The notes below the pieces were generated by a model. That model made no database searches. It saw only the letters and a list, made by a program, of their open reading frames with translations, and was not told the DNA's origin. DNA of 64,000 nt from Astrocystis sublimbata (Eukaryota; Ascomycota; Sordariomycetes; Xylariales; Xylariaceae). Position 1 is the first letter of the stretch, and each line of letters begins with the position of its first letter. Made by a program: the position numbers and the translations under genes. Of this stretch, positions 1 through 12,177 are shown one piece after another. The DNA is taken from assembly GCA_022453515.1 (NCBI GenBank), contig JAJNNY010000024.1, positions 62,001 to 126,000 on the forward strand, written 5' to 3'.

Positions 1-222
1 GCTCAGCACAGCAATCAGCCTCTTCAAGGGAGAGGGCAGGGGGATCTGCGACCGCAGGCCGGCCGTGGTGGTCATCCCAACGACTCCCAATCTCAACCTA
101 GGCAGTTTCAAAACAATCGGGGCGGGAACCGCGGCGGCCGTGGTCGTGGACGCGGATTCCAGCAATTCGGCGGCCGTGGCGGTGGCCGAGGAGGCCAGCC
201 CCAACCACCTCCGCAAGTCTAG
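1..222 (+). CDS. C-terminal end of an RGG-box RNA-binding protein (5' part outside window)
   Basis: Reading frame 1 is open from the first base to a TAG at 220-222 and gives 73 residues. The fragment is rich in Gln, Asn, Gly and Arg, with several RGG/RG repeats (for example GGRGRGRG and GGRGGGRGG) and a Pro/Gln tail. RGG boxes of this kind bind RNA and are methylated on arginine; they are common at the C-terminus of translational regulators and P-body or stress-granule proteins such as Scd6/Sum2-type Lsm proteins. No folded domain is visible here, so the exact family cannot be named. The RG repeats, the strong Gly/Arg codon pattern and the AT-richer sequence right after the stop support real coding. 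Confidence 0.75.
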   Translation, partial: AQHSNQPLQGRGQGDLRPQAGRGGHPNDSQSQPRQFQNNRGGNRGGRGRGRGFQQFGGRGGGRGGQPQPPPQV

Positions 223-3200
223 CTTGCCGTCACTCCAACATAACTGCAAGGCCACGACCAAAGGTCATTCGAGGTGATGCATCCCAGTGGCCGTATTGTT
301 TTCTTTCTATTGTACATATTTTGGCGTCTGGATCAGTATTGGTTGTATCATACCCCTCACGACTTCTTCATAGGTTCCTTGATCTCCCTAGCCATTTTCC
401 GGGTTCTTCGACAAGATTCAGCGGTTACTAATGTCAAGGGGGCAAAGTTCATGATGTTTGAATGAGATCAGCAGGGGTGTGGGAAACGGCGTTTGGCGTT
501 GTACAGTGTTGAGCATTAATCGGCGGCGCCAAGCGGAGCGTTAAAGGGCGGGATGGTACATGCACGACTGATGATGACGTGTTTTTGAGGAGCATTTTGA
601 TCCTCATATTGTCTTTCCATCTCCCTGGGTTGAGGTTCTCTGAACTGTTGTTCTGCTGGAATCGGCCTCGGGTTATCTAAAAGCATTGCGGCACACTATA
701 CCCTCGATTGCGGGAACTTTTCCTTTGGTGGGGCTTCAAGAACACTTGTCGGTCCAATTTGACACTTCTGTGTCAATGCACTGCATCGATTCGACAGCAG
801 GAGCACAATTTGGCAGTTTTATGATCAGCCCGTGCAAGGTGTTTAAAGCTGATACGAGGCTACATTCGCAATGGTTGATTGAAGGACTGATCCCACAATC
901 GACTCTCTATAGTATACTTCTGGAACACACCAGCCGGGCAACTTTCCCGTCTCAGAAGTAGAGGTCATTCAGGGCGACTAACAATGGAGTGTTTCCAAAG
1001 AAGTAGGGCGAACCGGCAACCCGCACCCGACATTCACTTCTATCCATCTTCCCTACAACAACACCGACATCAACAACAAAAGCATGATGGCTTCCGGGAT
1101 GGGCGTGCCTCGACCTTTCACTCCTGTTACCAAATCTGCCGCATTTCTAGGTTATGCTCGGTGTAGGGCATTGTCTTTGGGCAATCACAAGCACAAAAAA
1201 AAACAAAAAAAAAACATTTTGAAGGGCACTGGGTATCTAGATAGTTCTCGTACCGACAGGCTACTTGTACCTGAGTCGGTGAGCTAGATAGTTGTCCGAG
1301 CAAGCGTGGCAGTAAATACTACTACCACTTTTCCCTTTACGTATGCTTATCTGTGCGAGTGTGAGTGTGTGTGGGTGTGGGTGTATTCGCATTGTGATTT
1401 TTTCGAGATTCTCAATGTTAAATTGTGCAAGGCTTTCTTTCATTTATCCTTGACGGGACGGGTGTTTGTGAAAAGAGGGGAGAATATGTCTGCGCTATTT
1501 GAAAATGTAAGAGTATATATATGGTGCATCTAGGTATGTTATGGATTTGGGGTTTTTCTCCTTGATCGCGTTGCTTGGGTGAGCTGTTTGATATTCGTAT
1601 GGAATGAGAGCCAAACGACACAGAGTTCGTCGAAAAAGCCCATTTTAAACCCCGAGGGTCAGCGTGGTGACTAAAGTAGTGTTTGATTTGAGGAAAGCAT
1701 GGGCAATGGTCACTTTGCTGGTTGCTATTCATCTACGATTGGATAGATTCTTCACCAACTGCCCCTATCTATCCCTATCCCTCATCCAAGAGCTTTTGGG
1801 CCGGCGACAACTGTCCTTGCCGAACCTATTATATGACATGCCATTGAGAGAGGGCTGGTGATATCGTCTGACCTACAGGTCTAAGCTTGAGTAAGGTTGT
1901 GTGATGAGACCGTGTGAGCGGAAGCGAGGGTCAGGGGTAGATATCTGGGTAGATACCGAATGCGAGGGAGTGAAGAGGAAGGTTGACCAACCATCGGTTT
2001 GGGTTGGACAAAGTGCTTGTTATGGATGCTGACGGCTGGCTGGGTGGCTAAGCTACGTCTTGTAGACCAATCGGGTCGGCGCCGTGGGGTTAATATGGAT
2101 GATGGATGATGATCCTTGATGCTGGACTGACTGTCTAACGAAGTTCGGAGGCTCGAGCCTCAGTTTGACCTGACCTCACTTTTGTTCATGATTTCTTGTT
2201 CGTGTTGTCTGTTGGCCTTTTAGAGGACACTCGCATTCGGCATAGGGCGTAGGCACACCTCAATTATTGTTTCAAGACCAGGCGTAACAAGACTTCCTGA
2301 ATATGTAGCTTGAACTTTTTCAGTTCTTACTGGATGCTATACCGTGGATGTCTCCATGGGTATTGCTCCGGGCTCCATGAACAAGGCAACAGATCTCTCA
2401 GTCGGTATTGTTGATGCACACTGACGAGATTATTCGCTATAACTCCAGGCTCCGGCTGACGAACACTTTTCCTTTGACACCCTATGATCTCATTACTCCT
2501 CGCTCGCTCGACAGTCAGCGGTAATCGGACACTATGCGCCATATAATCTAGATATTGTAGTACTAACTTACTCCTTTGTCATCTGACTGTCTGCAGACTG
2601 TAGGGGCTACCCTTTCGTGGGAGCAAACGTGTTGTTGTGCGAGTCTTCGGGGCTTTACTATACTCTGAAATTCTCCAGGAACTGATGATCCCTCCCATTG
2701 TGTCCATGTCGTAGAGTCCATAGACAGTTGATGCATGTGGATGCTTGGTTTCCCGGAAGCCTTGAGCTTTATGTATGTCGAGCCGCAAAAGTTGACGCAA
2801 CTAGCCAAGAGACAGGATGGGTCTGCGCCTGCGCAAAAATCATAAATATGCTTCTGAGTTGGCTCATCTTCCGGATTGCCTCGAGTTTGGTTCGCTTACG
2901 TGGTTGCTATATCCCGTAGTTTCCTATTTGATCTTCGTGGGCTGGCTGATGTTCAAGGGACTCTGTGATTTGGTCTCGCATAAGCAACTTCCCTTTCACT
3001 TTCCAAGTTCTCTGCTAGCGCAATCAATGGTGGGATAGATCGCAGGTAGTTTTGACCGGCAACCAAGTCGAATGAAATAAGGGGCTTCATCAATAGAAAT
3101 CTATCTTCACCTTGGTTAGTAATAATGACCTCTGGCCCCTGGGTGCATTGATTGGGACGATCAGTGGGCATGTGCCTCCTCTTATTTGACGACTATCTGG

Positions 3201-4940
3201 GATATTGGCTGTCGGGGATTATTAACTGTTGCCGCATTGGATTGATATATATTAATAATGAAATTTGCGTCACCTTGTTGCTCAGTGTTCGTCTAAAGAT
3301 AGGTAGGCAAAACACGGTCATGCTATGGAAGACAAATTACTCTTCACCTAGCTAAGGGATGTGGAAGAACATGGGTAAGCACAAGAGCCTTGTAACCGAG
3401 AAGCTTTATCTTATCGTGCTAGCACGTTTTCACTGGTCATTTGATACTGGTAAGTTGCTGTGACCCAAGGTTTCGTTGGGTGCAGACAATTGCTCGCTCC
3501 TCTGCTTCCCCATACGTCTGGTATTATCGCAGGAGCTTTCGTGGGGCAAAACAACAAGAATGACAGTAAGGCCCAATAATCATTTCCATGGTTTATTGCG
3601 ACTGTACGTGCCGTGATAATTTTAACAGATGCAGACAACGGATGGATCGAAGCAGAAGCTAGCAGGTCAGAATGGTAGATTTTGGTTGCCAATGATTAGC
3701 GGCAAAAGCCTATTGTCTGCATTTTGTGAGTTTTATGGCTGATAATAAAGGAAACCTCCAGGCAGGCTTGGATAATACAGGGCTGCTCCACATTATGTAT
3801 ATGTTTTGAGGATGAAAGCCAGCAGTGATAATTTCTCCTTTGGTCGGACAACCTTGGTTTGTAAGGTTCAAGACAATAAAATTAGGCTCACGAAGCATCC
3901 CTTGGCACGTGGTTATTTACGCTTCCAGGCTAGCAACTTTGGCCAAAAATTATATCTGGGGATGGATTTTTGCCTCGTTTTCCAACGAGCCACCAAAATG
4001 TTATTGAGGCCGCCCGCCTCACGTGAATTCTTGAGGTCAGAAGAAGTTTTTGTTGCGTTCCACAATCGCCAGGCTGCTATTACCTGCCACCAAAGTAGCA
4101 CTGAGTGTACAACGTGCAATAGCGACTCCCTTGATAGCGCTCAGGTATGCCACCCAGAAGCAATCATGCTACATAACACAGGGGGCCTATGTGTTTTTTC
4201 TTCTCTAGTTTCTAACTGTTGTATAATTAGTATATAGAAAATAAATATAAATATATTAGACAGTCTATTTAACTCTAGATACCCAGGTTGCATTGCTTGT
4301 AACCAACTACGGCATCACTATACTGTTCTATCATTGATGATATTAGTATATTTAGATATGAACAAACAGTATCAAAAGCTAAAAGGCAATAGTCACAGTA
4401 ATATCTCCCTAAGTTCTCCCATTCAGACTGCACATGGTCTTTTTATTCAAGCCGCCTGTCCAACCGAATTCACTAGAGTTACTGCTCTGCTGCTATGTGT
4501 TGCTGGTTGTTTGGCGCTTGGTGGTGCCCTTACTCGAATTTCTTGTGGCACTTGATATTCACTACATCCAAGGCTGCACAGACATATTGCGCTAAAGCAA
4601 ACTGCTAGTTGGTCAGCTGTTCTCATTGTTGTTTACCCGTTTGCTATACACATTTGCGTGCCTTCCCTGAGAAATGAATAACAACCCTAGAGGTCGGAGC
4701 CTCTAAAAGCCTACAAAATCCCAGCCACTCCTCAGAGGTCAGCTTCCTTTTCACTCTTCCTTTCCACCTCTGACATTTCTCCAACCAAACAAGAGACTTC
4801 AAAGTCATAGGTTCTACAACCCCTTTGTGACCTCAAAGTAAGTTCTTTGCTTGATCGCAAAGAGAACTCAGCGCCTTTATATGCAAGGCTTCACGTTTTG
4901 CTGATAGGCAATTAGTATAGTCTCACACTTCAGTCTCGCA
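223..4940. other. Long intergenic stretch, 3' UTR then mostly non-coding
   Basis: About 4.7 kb without a supportable gene. The first few hundred bases look like the 3' UTR of the RGG protein. 1084-1287 could be a short gene (see findings). Two adenine runs lie near 1193-1216. 1360-1385 is a GT-rich microsatellite. The part from 4190 to 4400 is AT-rich. Pyrimidine-rich leader sequence begins near 4740, and a probable 5' UTR intron of the next gene lies at 4838-4933 (donor GTAAGT, acceptor TTCAG eight bases before the ATG). Confidence 0.6.
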
Positions 4941-5873
4941 ATGAGCCACCACCACGGTCCATCCAGTGGCGGAGGCCGCGACCTTTCGCGCCCATGGCGC
5001 TCTGGTCCTCCCGCCTCAGCTGGTCCAACGACGAGCAATGTTACAGCTTCGAACTCGGCCAACTACCGAGGAGACTTGACCAATCCTCGAAACCAAAGTG
5101 CTAACATTCCGGAGGACGAGAACTGTGCAACCTGGTGGACCAATCTGCCACCCGACTGCACATATGAAATGCTGTTTGACAGCATGCGAAACGTTGGTGC
5201 TATCAGCCATGCGGTCATCAACCCCCCCGTCGGTATTCATAACACTTCGGCGGCCAAGGTGGAGTTCTTCGACAGAGCTTCAGTCGACCGACTTCTCAAC
5301 CAGGCCAACAACGGTCACCTCAGAGGTCACATTCGAGTTGGTGGACGCATCCCTCAGTACGTATACTTTAGTCTTCTATAACCCAACACAACAAAGAGCA
5401 CGGTCTACGTATGCCACATGCATCACCTTGTTCCTAACACAAGCTGTACCAATGTCAACTCATTGTTATGGATAGCAACTAGTTGCTAACTATTCATCAC
5501 TCACAGCATTGCCCTGAACCGCGTCCGAGTCGCCTCGCATTCGAACACTGTCCCCAGAGACCACGGAAACCGAGGCAGAGGCTCTCGGGTCTTGCAGGTG
5601 ATCGGCAATCCGATCAACGTCAATCAGCAGGTTCTGCAGGCGGTCCTCAATCATCCACAGCATCGGGTCATTTACGGACTTGAACGCATCGCAACCAACA
5701 TCCTTCCCGATGGCCTCCATTGCGTCGAGTTCCGATTTGCCTCGTATACTGTGCAAGCGTCGCGCGCTCGCGATGTTTTCATGTCACAGAAACAAAAGCG
5801 TGAGCTTTCCAACTATGACAGAGCCTTGTGGGAAGAGGTGGTCTGCCTTTTCGCAGCCGATCCGTGCGAATGA
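4941..5873 (+). CDS. RRM-domain RNA-binding protein
   Basis: Two exons, 4941-5356 and 5507-5873, join in frame to 260 residues. The donor is GTACGT, the branch-like GCTAAC lies at 5485-5490 and the acceptor is CACAG. The N-terminus (1-60) is disordered and rich in His, Gly, Ser and Asn. Residues about 62-140 look like an RNA recognition motif: an RNP2-like strand TWWTNLPP at 64-71, a helix, then the RNP1-like strand AAKVEFFD at 104-111. The rest (150-260) is helical, charged and unassigned. The RNP1 aromatic positions are only partly conserved, so RNA binding is inferred from the fold. The ATG at 4941 is the first in the frame and follows a pyrimidine-rich leader. Target and pathway are unknown. 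Confidence 0.8.
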
Positions 5874-6552
5874 GTTCGGGACGGCATGACTTGCGGTCTT
5901 TCAACAACTGGTCTTGTGTGAGAGTTTGAAAGGTGGCATGGAACCACGTGGTGGATGGCAATTTCAAAGTCTATGGATTTGAAGAGGTCAACAGATCACT
6001 TCACCCGAGTCGTCTAGAGTTGCTTCCAGCTCAGTAAGGTGACTTAAGTCTTAACATCCCCGAGAGGTCTAGAGACACGTGATGATCATCGATTAGATAG
6101 TCACTTAATGAATTTCGACTTCATTCTGATCCTCAATAGAAAAACATGTTCTTCTCAATCTTGATACTCTGTGCCATAGTCTTGAGGTTAGCCCATCCGT
6201 GTTCACTGTTCTCTATTGTCACGATGGATTGATCGCTTGATCGACGGCTTCATCTGCAGTACGTGCCTCGATGATGATTGCTTTTTTGTCCATTTGGGCT
6301 TGGTCGATATCCAGATAGTAAGTTCATCCCCAGAAATCTTGCACTGTCCATTTTGGGTATGGTTGATGTCTAGTCTGGCAGAGAGTACTTTTTCCCTCCG
6401 AAACCCTGACAGGCAACAAACAACCTTGTGAGCAACAAACGCAGCAAGCCAGTGTTTCAATACGGGTACAGGTACTGTCTAGGTAGACAGACCTCACGAT
6501 ACAGGTGAACTGATGACGTGGTGATAAGTTGAGCACCCAAATCAACTACGCG
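5874..6552. other. Intergenic spacer
   Basis: About 680 bases between two plus-strand genes. The first part is the likely 3' UTR of the RRM gene and the last part the leader of the next gene. No repeat or RNA gene was recognised. Confidence 0.5.
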
Positions 6553-7660
6553 ATGGACGCCCGAACTATAGCGCAACAGGCACGCGTTGAAGCCAAAGCT
6601 GTTGGGCGCACGCCCGAGGAGCACGCAGCTCTGGAACGCGCTCTTGCGAGACGACGAGCAGCCCGATTGTCGCTGGCTTCTCTGGAATCCGGCACGCATC
6701 CACGGCCTCATCTTCATCCACCTGCAGTAGATGGAGATGACGGACGCGCACGCTCTCAGCCCTTAGATACCCGTGGCTTCCAGGGATCGGCATTGGAGAA
6801 CCATCACGAAGCCTCTCCTGCCGCCGAAGTGCCCGAGTATCTGCATGAGATTGATGATTCGGAAATCTACAATACATTCCTGATGATGCATGATGGTCTC
6901 GAAAATCCCAGCGTCAGTTCAAGATCATCGTTCTACTTTGACTATGCTAGTAGGTTCCACTGACAGCGAGTTCCCATCTTCAAGGGGGCCTCGGAGTGTC
7001 CGTGATCTTCACCCCGAAAAAGACTCTGAAAACAACAGGGCGGACAGTTTTGGTACCAGTGGCTCCAAGGGCAAGACTGATTTGACCGACTAACTGCCTC
7101 TCGGCGCTTTCGCAGTGTTCCGCGCAAAAGTCGCCGCCGCTAAGTCAAACCCGAGTCTTCCCGCGTTGGGCGTCCCACCCGAACGCAAATCAAAGCCGAA
7201 ATACAGCATGCGGGACGCTCGTGGTGCAGGCTGGCATAAGCGCGGATACCGAGATCACGGCAGCATGTGGATCAACGTAAGGGCAGGCAGTCACGGGCAT
7301 ACGCGCGGAATGGACGCCCCTGAGAATGAGAGGTTGGCGGACTTCGTTACGTCCGTCTTCCGTGAGTACCTCCCGACCATTCCCATTCGTTCTACGACGG
7401 CCCGCGCATGACACAATGTTTGCTTCACTTGCTAATTCGCAAGGGAACAAGACACGTGGGCATCTCAATACCCCGAAGGCTGGTATTGTGATCTGTACTT
7501 CCGAAAGAAGTCTGTCACCCGATTGCTCGTCGACCTCGAGAACTGCGGGCTGGACATGGACTTGGTCCTGGTCAAGGATTACTTCGACGGTGGAGAGACG
7601 ATCTATTTCAAGCTTTTCGACGAAGATGGCGAACAGCGCAGCCAGGGACTTTTCGGGTGA
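6553..7660 (+). CDS. Orphan protein, 287 aa, no recognised domain
   Basis: Three exons, 6553-6949, 7116-7365 and 7444-7660, close in frame as 287 residues. Intron 1 has donor GTAGGT, acceptor CGCAG and a CTAACT motif upstream; it creates an ATG codon across the junction. Intron 2 is less certain. The strongest donor is GTGAGT at 7362, but it would force exon 3 into a poorly protein-like frame. Donor GTACCT at 7366 keeps a frame rich in aromatic and acidic residues (DLYFRKKS, YFDGGETIYFKLF). The N-terminus (1-60) is Ala/Arg/Glu-rich and predicted helical, the middle is disordered, and the last 130 residues look folded. A TTG codon lies upstream in frame, but the first ATG is at 6553. No membrane segment or signal peptide is seen. 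I do not recognise the family. Confidence 0.6.
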
Positions 7661-8583
7661 TGGCTCTTTCTCCGTCACGGCCTGGGAATGGAATGTGTCC
7701 AAAGTATCTACTGATGAGCGCATCTTGATCGGATTTTTCTAGTGCCAATGGCTTCTCTGGTTATAGGTGTATTATTTGGAAGGGTGGTGAAGTATGTGAG
7801 TAGACTTCATAAATCCACGGTCAGTTGACTGTTTGATCAACAGCGATGAATCAAAAATCTACATGATATTAATTTTCATGGCCGGGCCATGTACAACAAG
7901 CATGTCGTGATTGTGAGGGATTGATGACAAACCGGCTGGCAGCTAACCAGACACCGCGTCAGTTGACAGATCTTGTGTCACAGCCGCTATGATTTGCTGC
8001 CTTAGGTTTCAGGGAGATTTGCTTACACAGGGCCTCGGACACGCAGCCCCATCCATGCATGGCTGAACATTACCTACCTAGTAGTAGTAGGTATGCTGTT
8101 AACTTATTCCCAACTTGTTGTCTTGAGAATCATGTTTTTGTTCCTTCATCTACTTCTAACTCGACTGACCTGAAGTATGGGATACCGACTTAGAACATCT
8201 TGCCCAAGTAAAATGTATCATTTGTGAGAATCCTCAGTTACATGGTTGTTCAAAAATGGACTGCGATCACTGGAGCTGGATGTAAACCTGCTAGTGATTT
8301 ATGACGCATTAAATTGTTGTGACAACATTGCTACATTGCAAAATAGTATCCTTTCAAATGTTTCTACATACCCCTAATGTTCAATGTTCCCGATACTGCG
8401 GAGGCAAGACATCTCTTGCTAAGAACAGCTGGCTGTCGGGTGTCGCCGTTTGCGGGGCCTGTTTGCTCAAAGGCTTCTACGTCAACCCCAGATGATCAAG
8501 ACAGGCAAGAAATGCACCAGAGTCCTGCAGTGAAAGCAAAGAACACGACACATTGCTTTGCTATCCGGCTTATGAGACTAGCC
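7661..8583. other. Intergenic spacer with a short TAG-type repeat
   Basis: About 920 bases. A small ACCTACCTAGTAGTAGTAGG tract lies at 8071-8092. The last 207 bases (8377-8583) are an open extension in frame with the nucleotidase gene and may be translated if an upstream ATG is used (see findings). Confidence 0.5.
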
Positions 8584-9955
8584 ATGGATAGTCCCTACTC
8601 GCAAGAGCTGCGAATAGCAATCGGCGCTGTCCAAGCAGCAGCGAAGATCAGCCAGTCCGTGTTAACCAACGATGACAAGGGGACCGTCGAGAAAGATGAT
8701 CTCAGCCCCGTCACGATCGCCGACTTTGCGATCCAGGCCCTCCTGGTATGTTCCCTGGAGTCACTTATTCATCCTGCTGGCAAGTCTCGGAGGCACATAT
8801 TGCCCTAACAGGTATCTATGGCCCGAGACACCTGCGAACCCCCCGATTCATGAGCAGTTTTCTTCTTTTTCTTTTTCTTTGACTGAAAGAGGTAATTACT
8901 GACTCCAGCGGGTCGAAGACGGCTACGATCCAAAGCAGCTTTCCCAGCGACAGCTTCGTCGGGGAGGAGTCCGCCGCTGAGCTCCGAGAGAACCCCCCCT
9001 TACTGGGCCGGGTGTGGGGGCTCCTCGTCGGACTACAGGATATCAATGAGAGAGAATCAGGGCTATGCAAGCTACCCCAGTCGCCAGAGCAGATGTGCGA
9101 GTTGATAGACAAGTGCGGGTTCGGCCAACCCGGAGGCCCGGAGTCAGGGCGCGTGTGGGTATTTGACCCCATCGATGGGACTAAGACATTCGTACAGCGC
9201 CAGGCCTGTACGTATATATTGATATATATAGTAACCTCGCTTTCTCAAGACAGTCGCAGATCACGCTGAGACTGAAGAGTACTGACACCGCGTGTTCTCC
9301 AGACGCCATAAACGTGGCCCTCTTAGAGGGCGGGAGACAAGTTCTCAGCGTGGTTGGGTGCCCGACCCTCCCCGTGAACGCCACCGCGCCTATTGACAAC
9401 TCCACCATCGACCCGACTGGTCGGGGTTCCATCGCTTTCGCTGTCAGAGGTTACGGCACCTTTGTGCGGCCACTGTTCGAGACACCAGCTGGCGAGGCTG
9501 TGCTGCCTCGGCAGATCAAACCACTCGCCTCATCCGCTTCCACTGCCGATCTTCGTGCCGTCTCGTGCTACCATATGTTGGACTCCGGTGTCGACGACGT
9601 GCATGAAGCAGTTCATGCCAAGCTAGGTATCGGTAGGGGCTGCGATTTCCTTGCCTGGGTGCTGCGCTGGGTGACGTTGGGTTTAGGTCTTGCGAACGTT
9701 ACCGTCTGGGTCTACAAAGAGCGTGACCGCCGTGGCAAGATATGGGACCACGCAGGCGGCATTCTTCTTTTCGAAGAGCTCGGCGGCAAGGTTACAGACA
9801 TAGATGGCAAGGAAATAGACTGGACTGTAGGCCGTAAGTTGAGTGCGAATCATGGTTTCGTTGCCGCCCCGGCGAATGTACACGAAGAGGTTCTCCGAAC
9901 TGTGCACAATGTATTACATGAGCAAGGCAAATCAAACCTTCTGGCTCTAGCTTAG
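8584..9955 (+). CDS. MET22: 3'(2'),5'-bisphosphate nucleotidase (Met22/Hal2 family)
   Basis: Hydrolyses 3'-phosphoadenosine 5'-phosphate (PAP, from PAPS reduction) to AMP. Family members are Mg-dependent, inhibited by lithium and sodium, and needed for methionine synthesis and salt tolerance. Exons 8584-8745, 8919-9207 and 9303-9955 join to 367 residues, close to the usual 350-370. Metal-binding motifs are intact: GEES at 69-72, DPIDGT at 137-142 and WDHAGG at 298-303. The first acceptor was set at AAG ending 8918, because the stronger-looking CCAG ten bases earlier breaks the frame before GEES. The start was set at 8584 (gccATGg context, and a beginning like other members); an in-frame ATG at 8377 would add 69 residues. 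No neighbour is obviously linked in function. Confidence 0.92.
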
Positions 9956-10714
9956 ACACGACTTCGGAAATGCTACGGGTTGTTGATGCCTTTAATTGCT
10001 TTGTATAGACTCGTGAGCTTGGGATTGCCTAGACAGCCTATGTAAAGACGGGACTCTCCACTCTGCAAGTCCCGAAGTAGGTCTCCATCCGACCTTTGGT
10101 TTGCAAATCTTTGCAAGATTTTACATGATTGTACAACAATATAATTGCTTCTCCTCATCCCTCGCACGTTACTAGACTTCGTGACTAACCTAGTGCAGCA
10201 GCAACTCCCGAGCTGAGCCTCGAAAATTGCAAGCACGACAGTTTCGTCAACGTCGGTCACGAAAGCGAGGTGTACTAAGCAAGTACTGGTGAGAAGCGGG
10301 GTGTTCCATCTCCTAAGGCCAAGTTGATGTGCTCTGTCCGGGTGTAAGACGACAAAGGCTATCGTCTCCCATACCACGCGTGTGGTAAAACACGCTTGAT
10401 AACCTATTGCTCACATCTGCTATAAGCAGCTAGCAGGAGGTATCCCGTCACAACCAGTGAAAACGATCAATTTGGCCTAGAAAGAAACCCGATAGCCACC
10501 GATGATATCCATTCGATGACAGAAACCATGGCAGCTGGTTTCAGTGCGTTTGGCCCCAAGACGAGGCAAACAAGATTGTGGGTGGTGTGGTGTGGTGTAT
10601 TACATTAATAGTGATTCGCGATATGCATCTGTAGTCATTGGTACTCATTAATCTTGACGGGCTGAACCAGAGGCCAGCTTTGATGGTGTGGACCATCTCT
10701 GGTTGTCTGTTGGT
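9956..10714. other. Convergent intergenic spacer
   Basis: About 760 bases between the 3' ends of the nucleotidase gene (plus) and the PAP2-like gene (minus). It probably holds both 3' UTRs. A GTGGTGTGG-type tract lies at 10578-10598. Nothing else was recognised. Confidence 0.5.
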
Positions 10715-12177
10715 CTATTTGGAATGCGCTGCATATCCAGTTGTGGGCACGGGCTTCTCCAATCTCCAAGCCCATAGCAGCCAATCTTCCAACACGAGGA
10801 AGTTGAGCAAAAATCGGTTGCAGTAGAAGGAGAACCCCACCACAATCGCACCAGCAAACGCATCCAGGAAGTAGTGGTTTGCAGTGGAGATGATGGCAAG
10901 AAGAATCAAGGCAGGATAGAAGATGCCAATGAATAGGAGCACGACGCGAGAGAAGATGGAGCGCGGTACATCTCCATTCGCCTGCTTAAGAATCCCGTTG
11001 TTCATCTCGAGGTCGCTGCTCCCATCGTCGCCGAGAGGGTGAAGGTGGCGTAAGAATCCGCTCTCATAGACCAAAGTGCTGCCGATGGCAAATGCATATC
11101 CAAAATGCATGCTTGGCATGGCTGCCAGTGCATTGACGTAGTCTCCTTTCATCCAAACACTGCTTCCGTCCTCAGCCTCGACCGTATCAACGAAGCCGTA
11201 TTCCTTGGGCAGGAGCCGGGGCGGCATGCACGGGTACAGGGTGAAGACAAAGAAGGCAACAAAATTAGCGAGAGATAGAGTGCGTCGCGCGATGCAGAAG
11301 CGCCGGTGCGTCGGTGCTGTTGCATAATAATATGCAATAAACCTGTAAGAGTATCAGCATGCATGCCCGAACCTACTACGCATTTGAGGGATGGATGTAG
11401 AATAAAATAAGTCTTACGCTGCAGTACCAGGGATGTGGATAAGAGCATAAACGCGATTGAGGAAGGCAAGAGCGCTGCCTCTCCAGTCTCCCACTTCGGC
11501 ACCGGCCAGAAACCACTGCTGGATTCTCCATTCTGCGAAGCGTGTGTTGTTTGCGATGTTGGCCGTGCCAGAGAGGCGTGCCTCGAAGTCAAGGATGGAG
11601 GTGCCGTGACCCTGAGCAATATCCCATAGACCCTGGCTACCGCCATACCAGTGACTCGTAATCAGGATGGTTCCGCGATAGAGAATGAGGGCAATGGCCC
11701 AGTAGAACATCTCGATGAGAAAGGGGAACTTCTGCAAGATTCTCGAATGAAAGTGGCGGGCGAAGCGGCTAGAGTTGGGGGTACGAATGGTCCATCGGCC
11801 GAGAATGCGACGAGTCTTGGGAGGATGAAGGGCGGCCAGGTCAGCGGGTCGTTCCCAGTCACTGCCGGACGAACGCTGCGACTCGGGGCTGAGAAGGGAT
11901 CGAGCACTATCGTCCGAGGTTCTGCTGAAAACCGAGTAGTTCTTGCGTCGGGTCATGTACATGGCGATGACAAGCACAATCACGATGACCTGGTCGCGCG
12001 CACACGGCGCTGTTAGCCAATGTTTGCTGCGTGACAGCGTTGCTGCGACGCCATGTCGCGCGCGTGTGGTAACAGGGGCTTGCGACTCACCAAAGGCTCC
12101 ATCCACTTGCTCCAGACCTGCTGCTTCCATTCAGCCCGGTCTCGCCAGGACGGGCCTCCATTGTCTTGCTCCATCAT
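10715..12177 (-). CDS. PAP2/Aur1-like integral membrane phosphotransferase
   Basis: Three exons on the minus strand: 12177-12091, 11989-11418 and 11342-10715, giving 428 residues. Donors are GTGAGT and GTAAGA; acceptors are CCAG and ACAG. Two PAP2-type catalytic motifs are visible: AMPSMHFGYA with His299, and NHYFLDAFAG with His376 and Asp380. Both match the inositolphosphotransferase Aur1/Ipt1-like PAP2 group. Exon 1 ends just before a hydrophobic helix (VIVIVLVIAMYM), and at least four more membrane segments follow. Inferred role: phospholipid or sphingolipid head-group transfer or phosphatase activity in the endomembrane. It is not close enough to call inositol phosphorylceramide synthase itself. 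The 5' end is uncertain: the frame stays open upstream of the ATG with a Gly-His repeat, so an extra 5' exon is possible. Confidence 0.82.

Noticed and set aside
3806..4237. 143-codon frame in the first spacer
   Set aside because: No motif, an AT-rich end, and no fitting introns; not distinguishable from chance.
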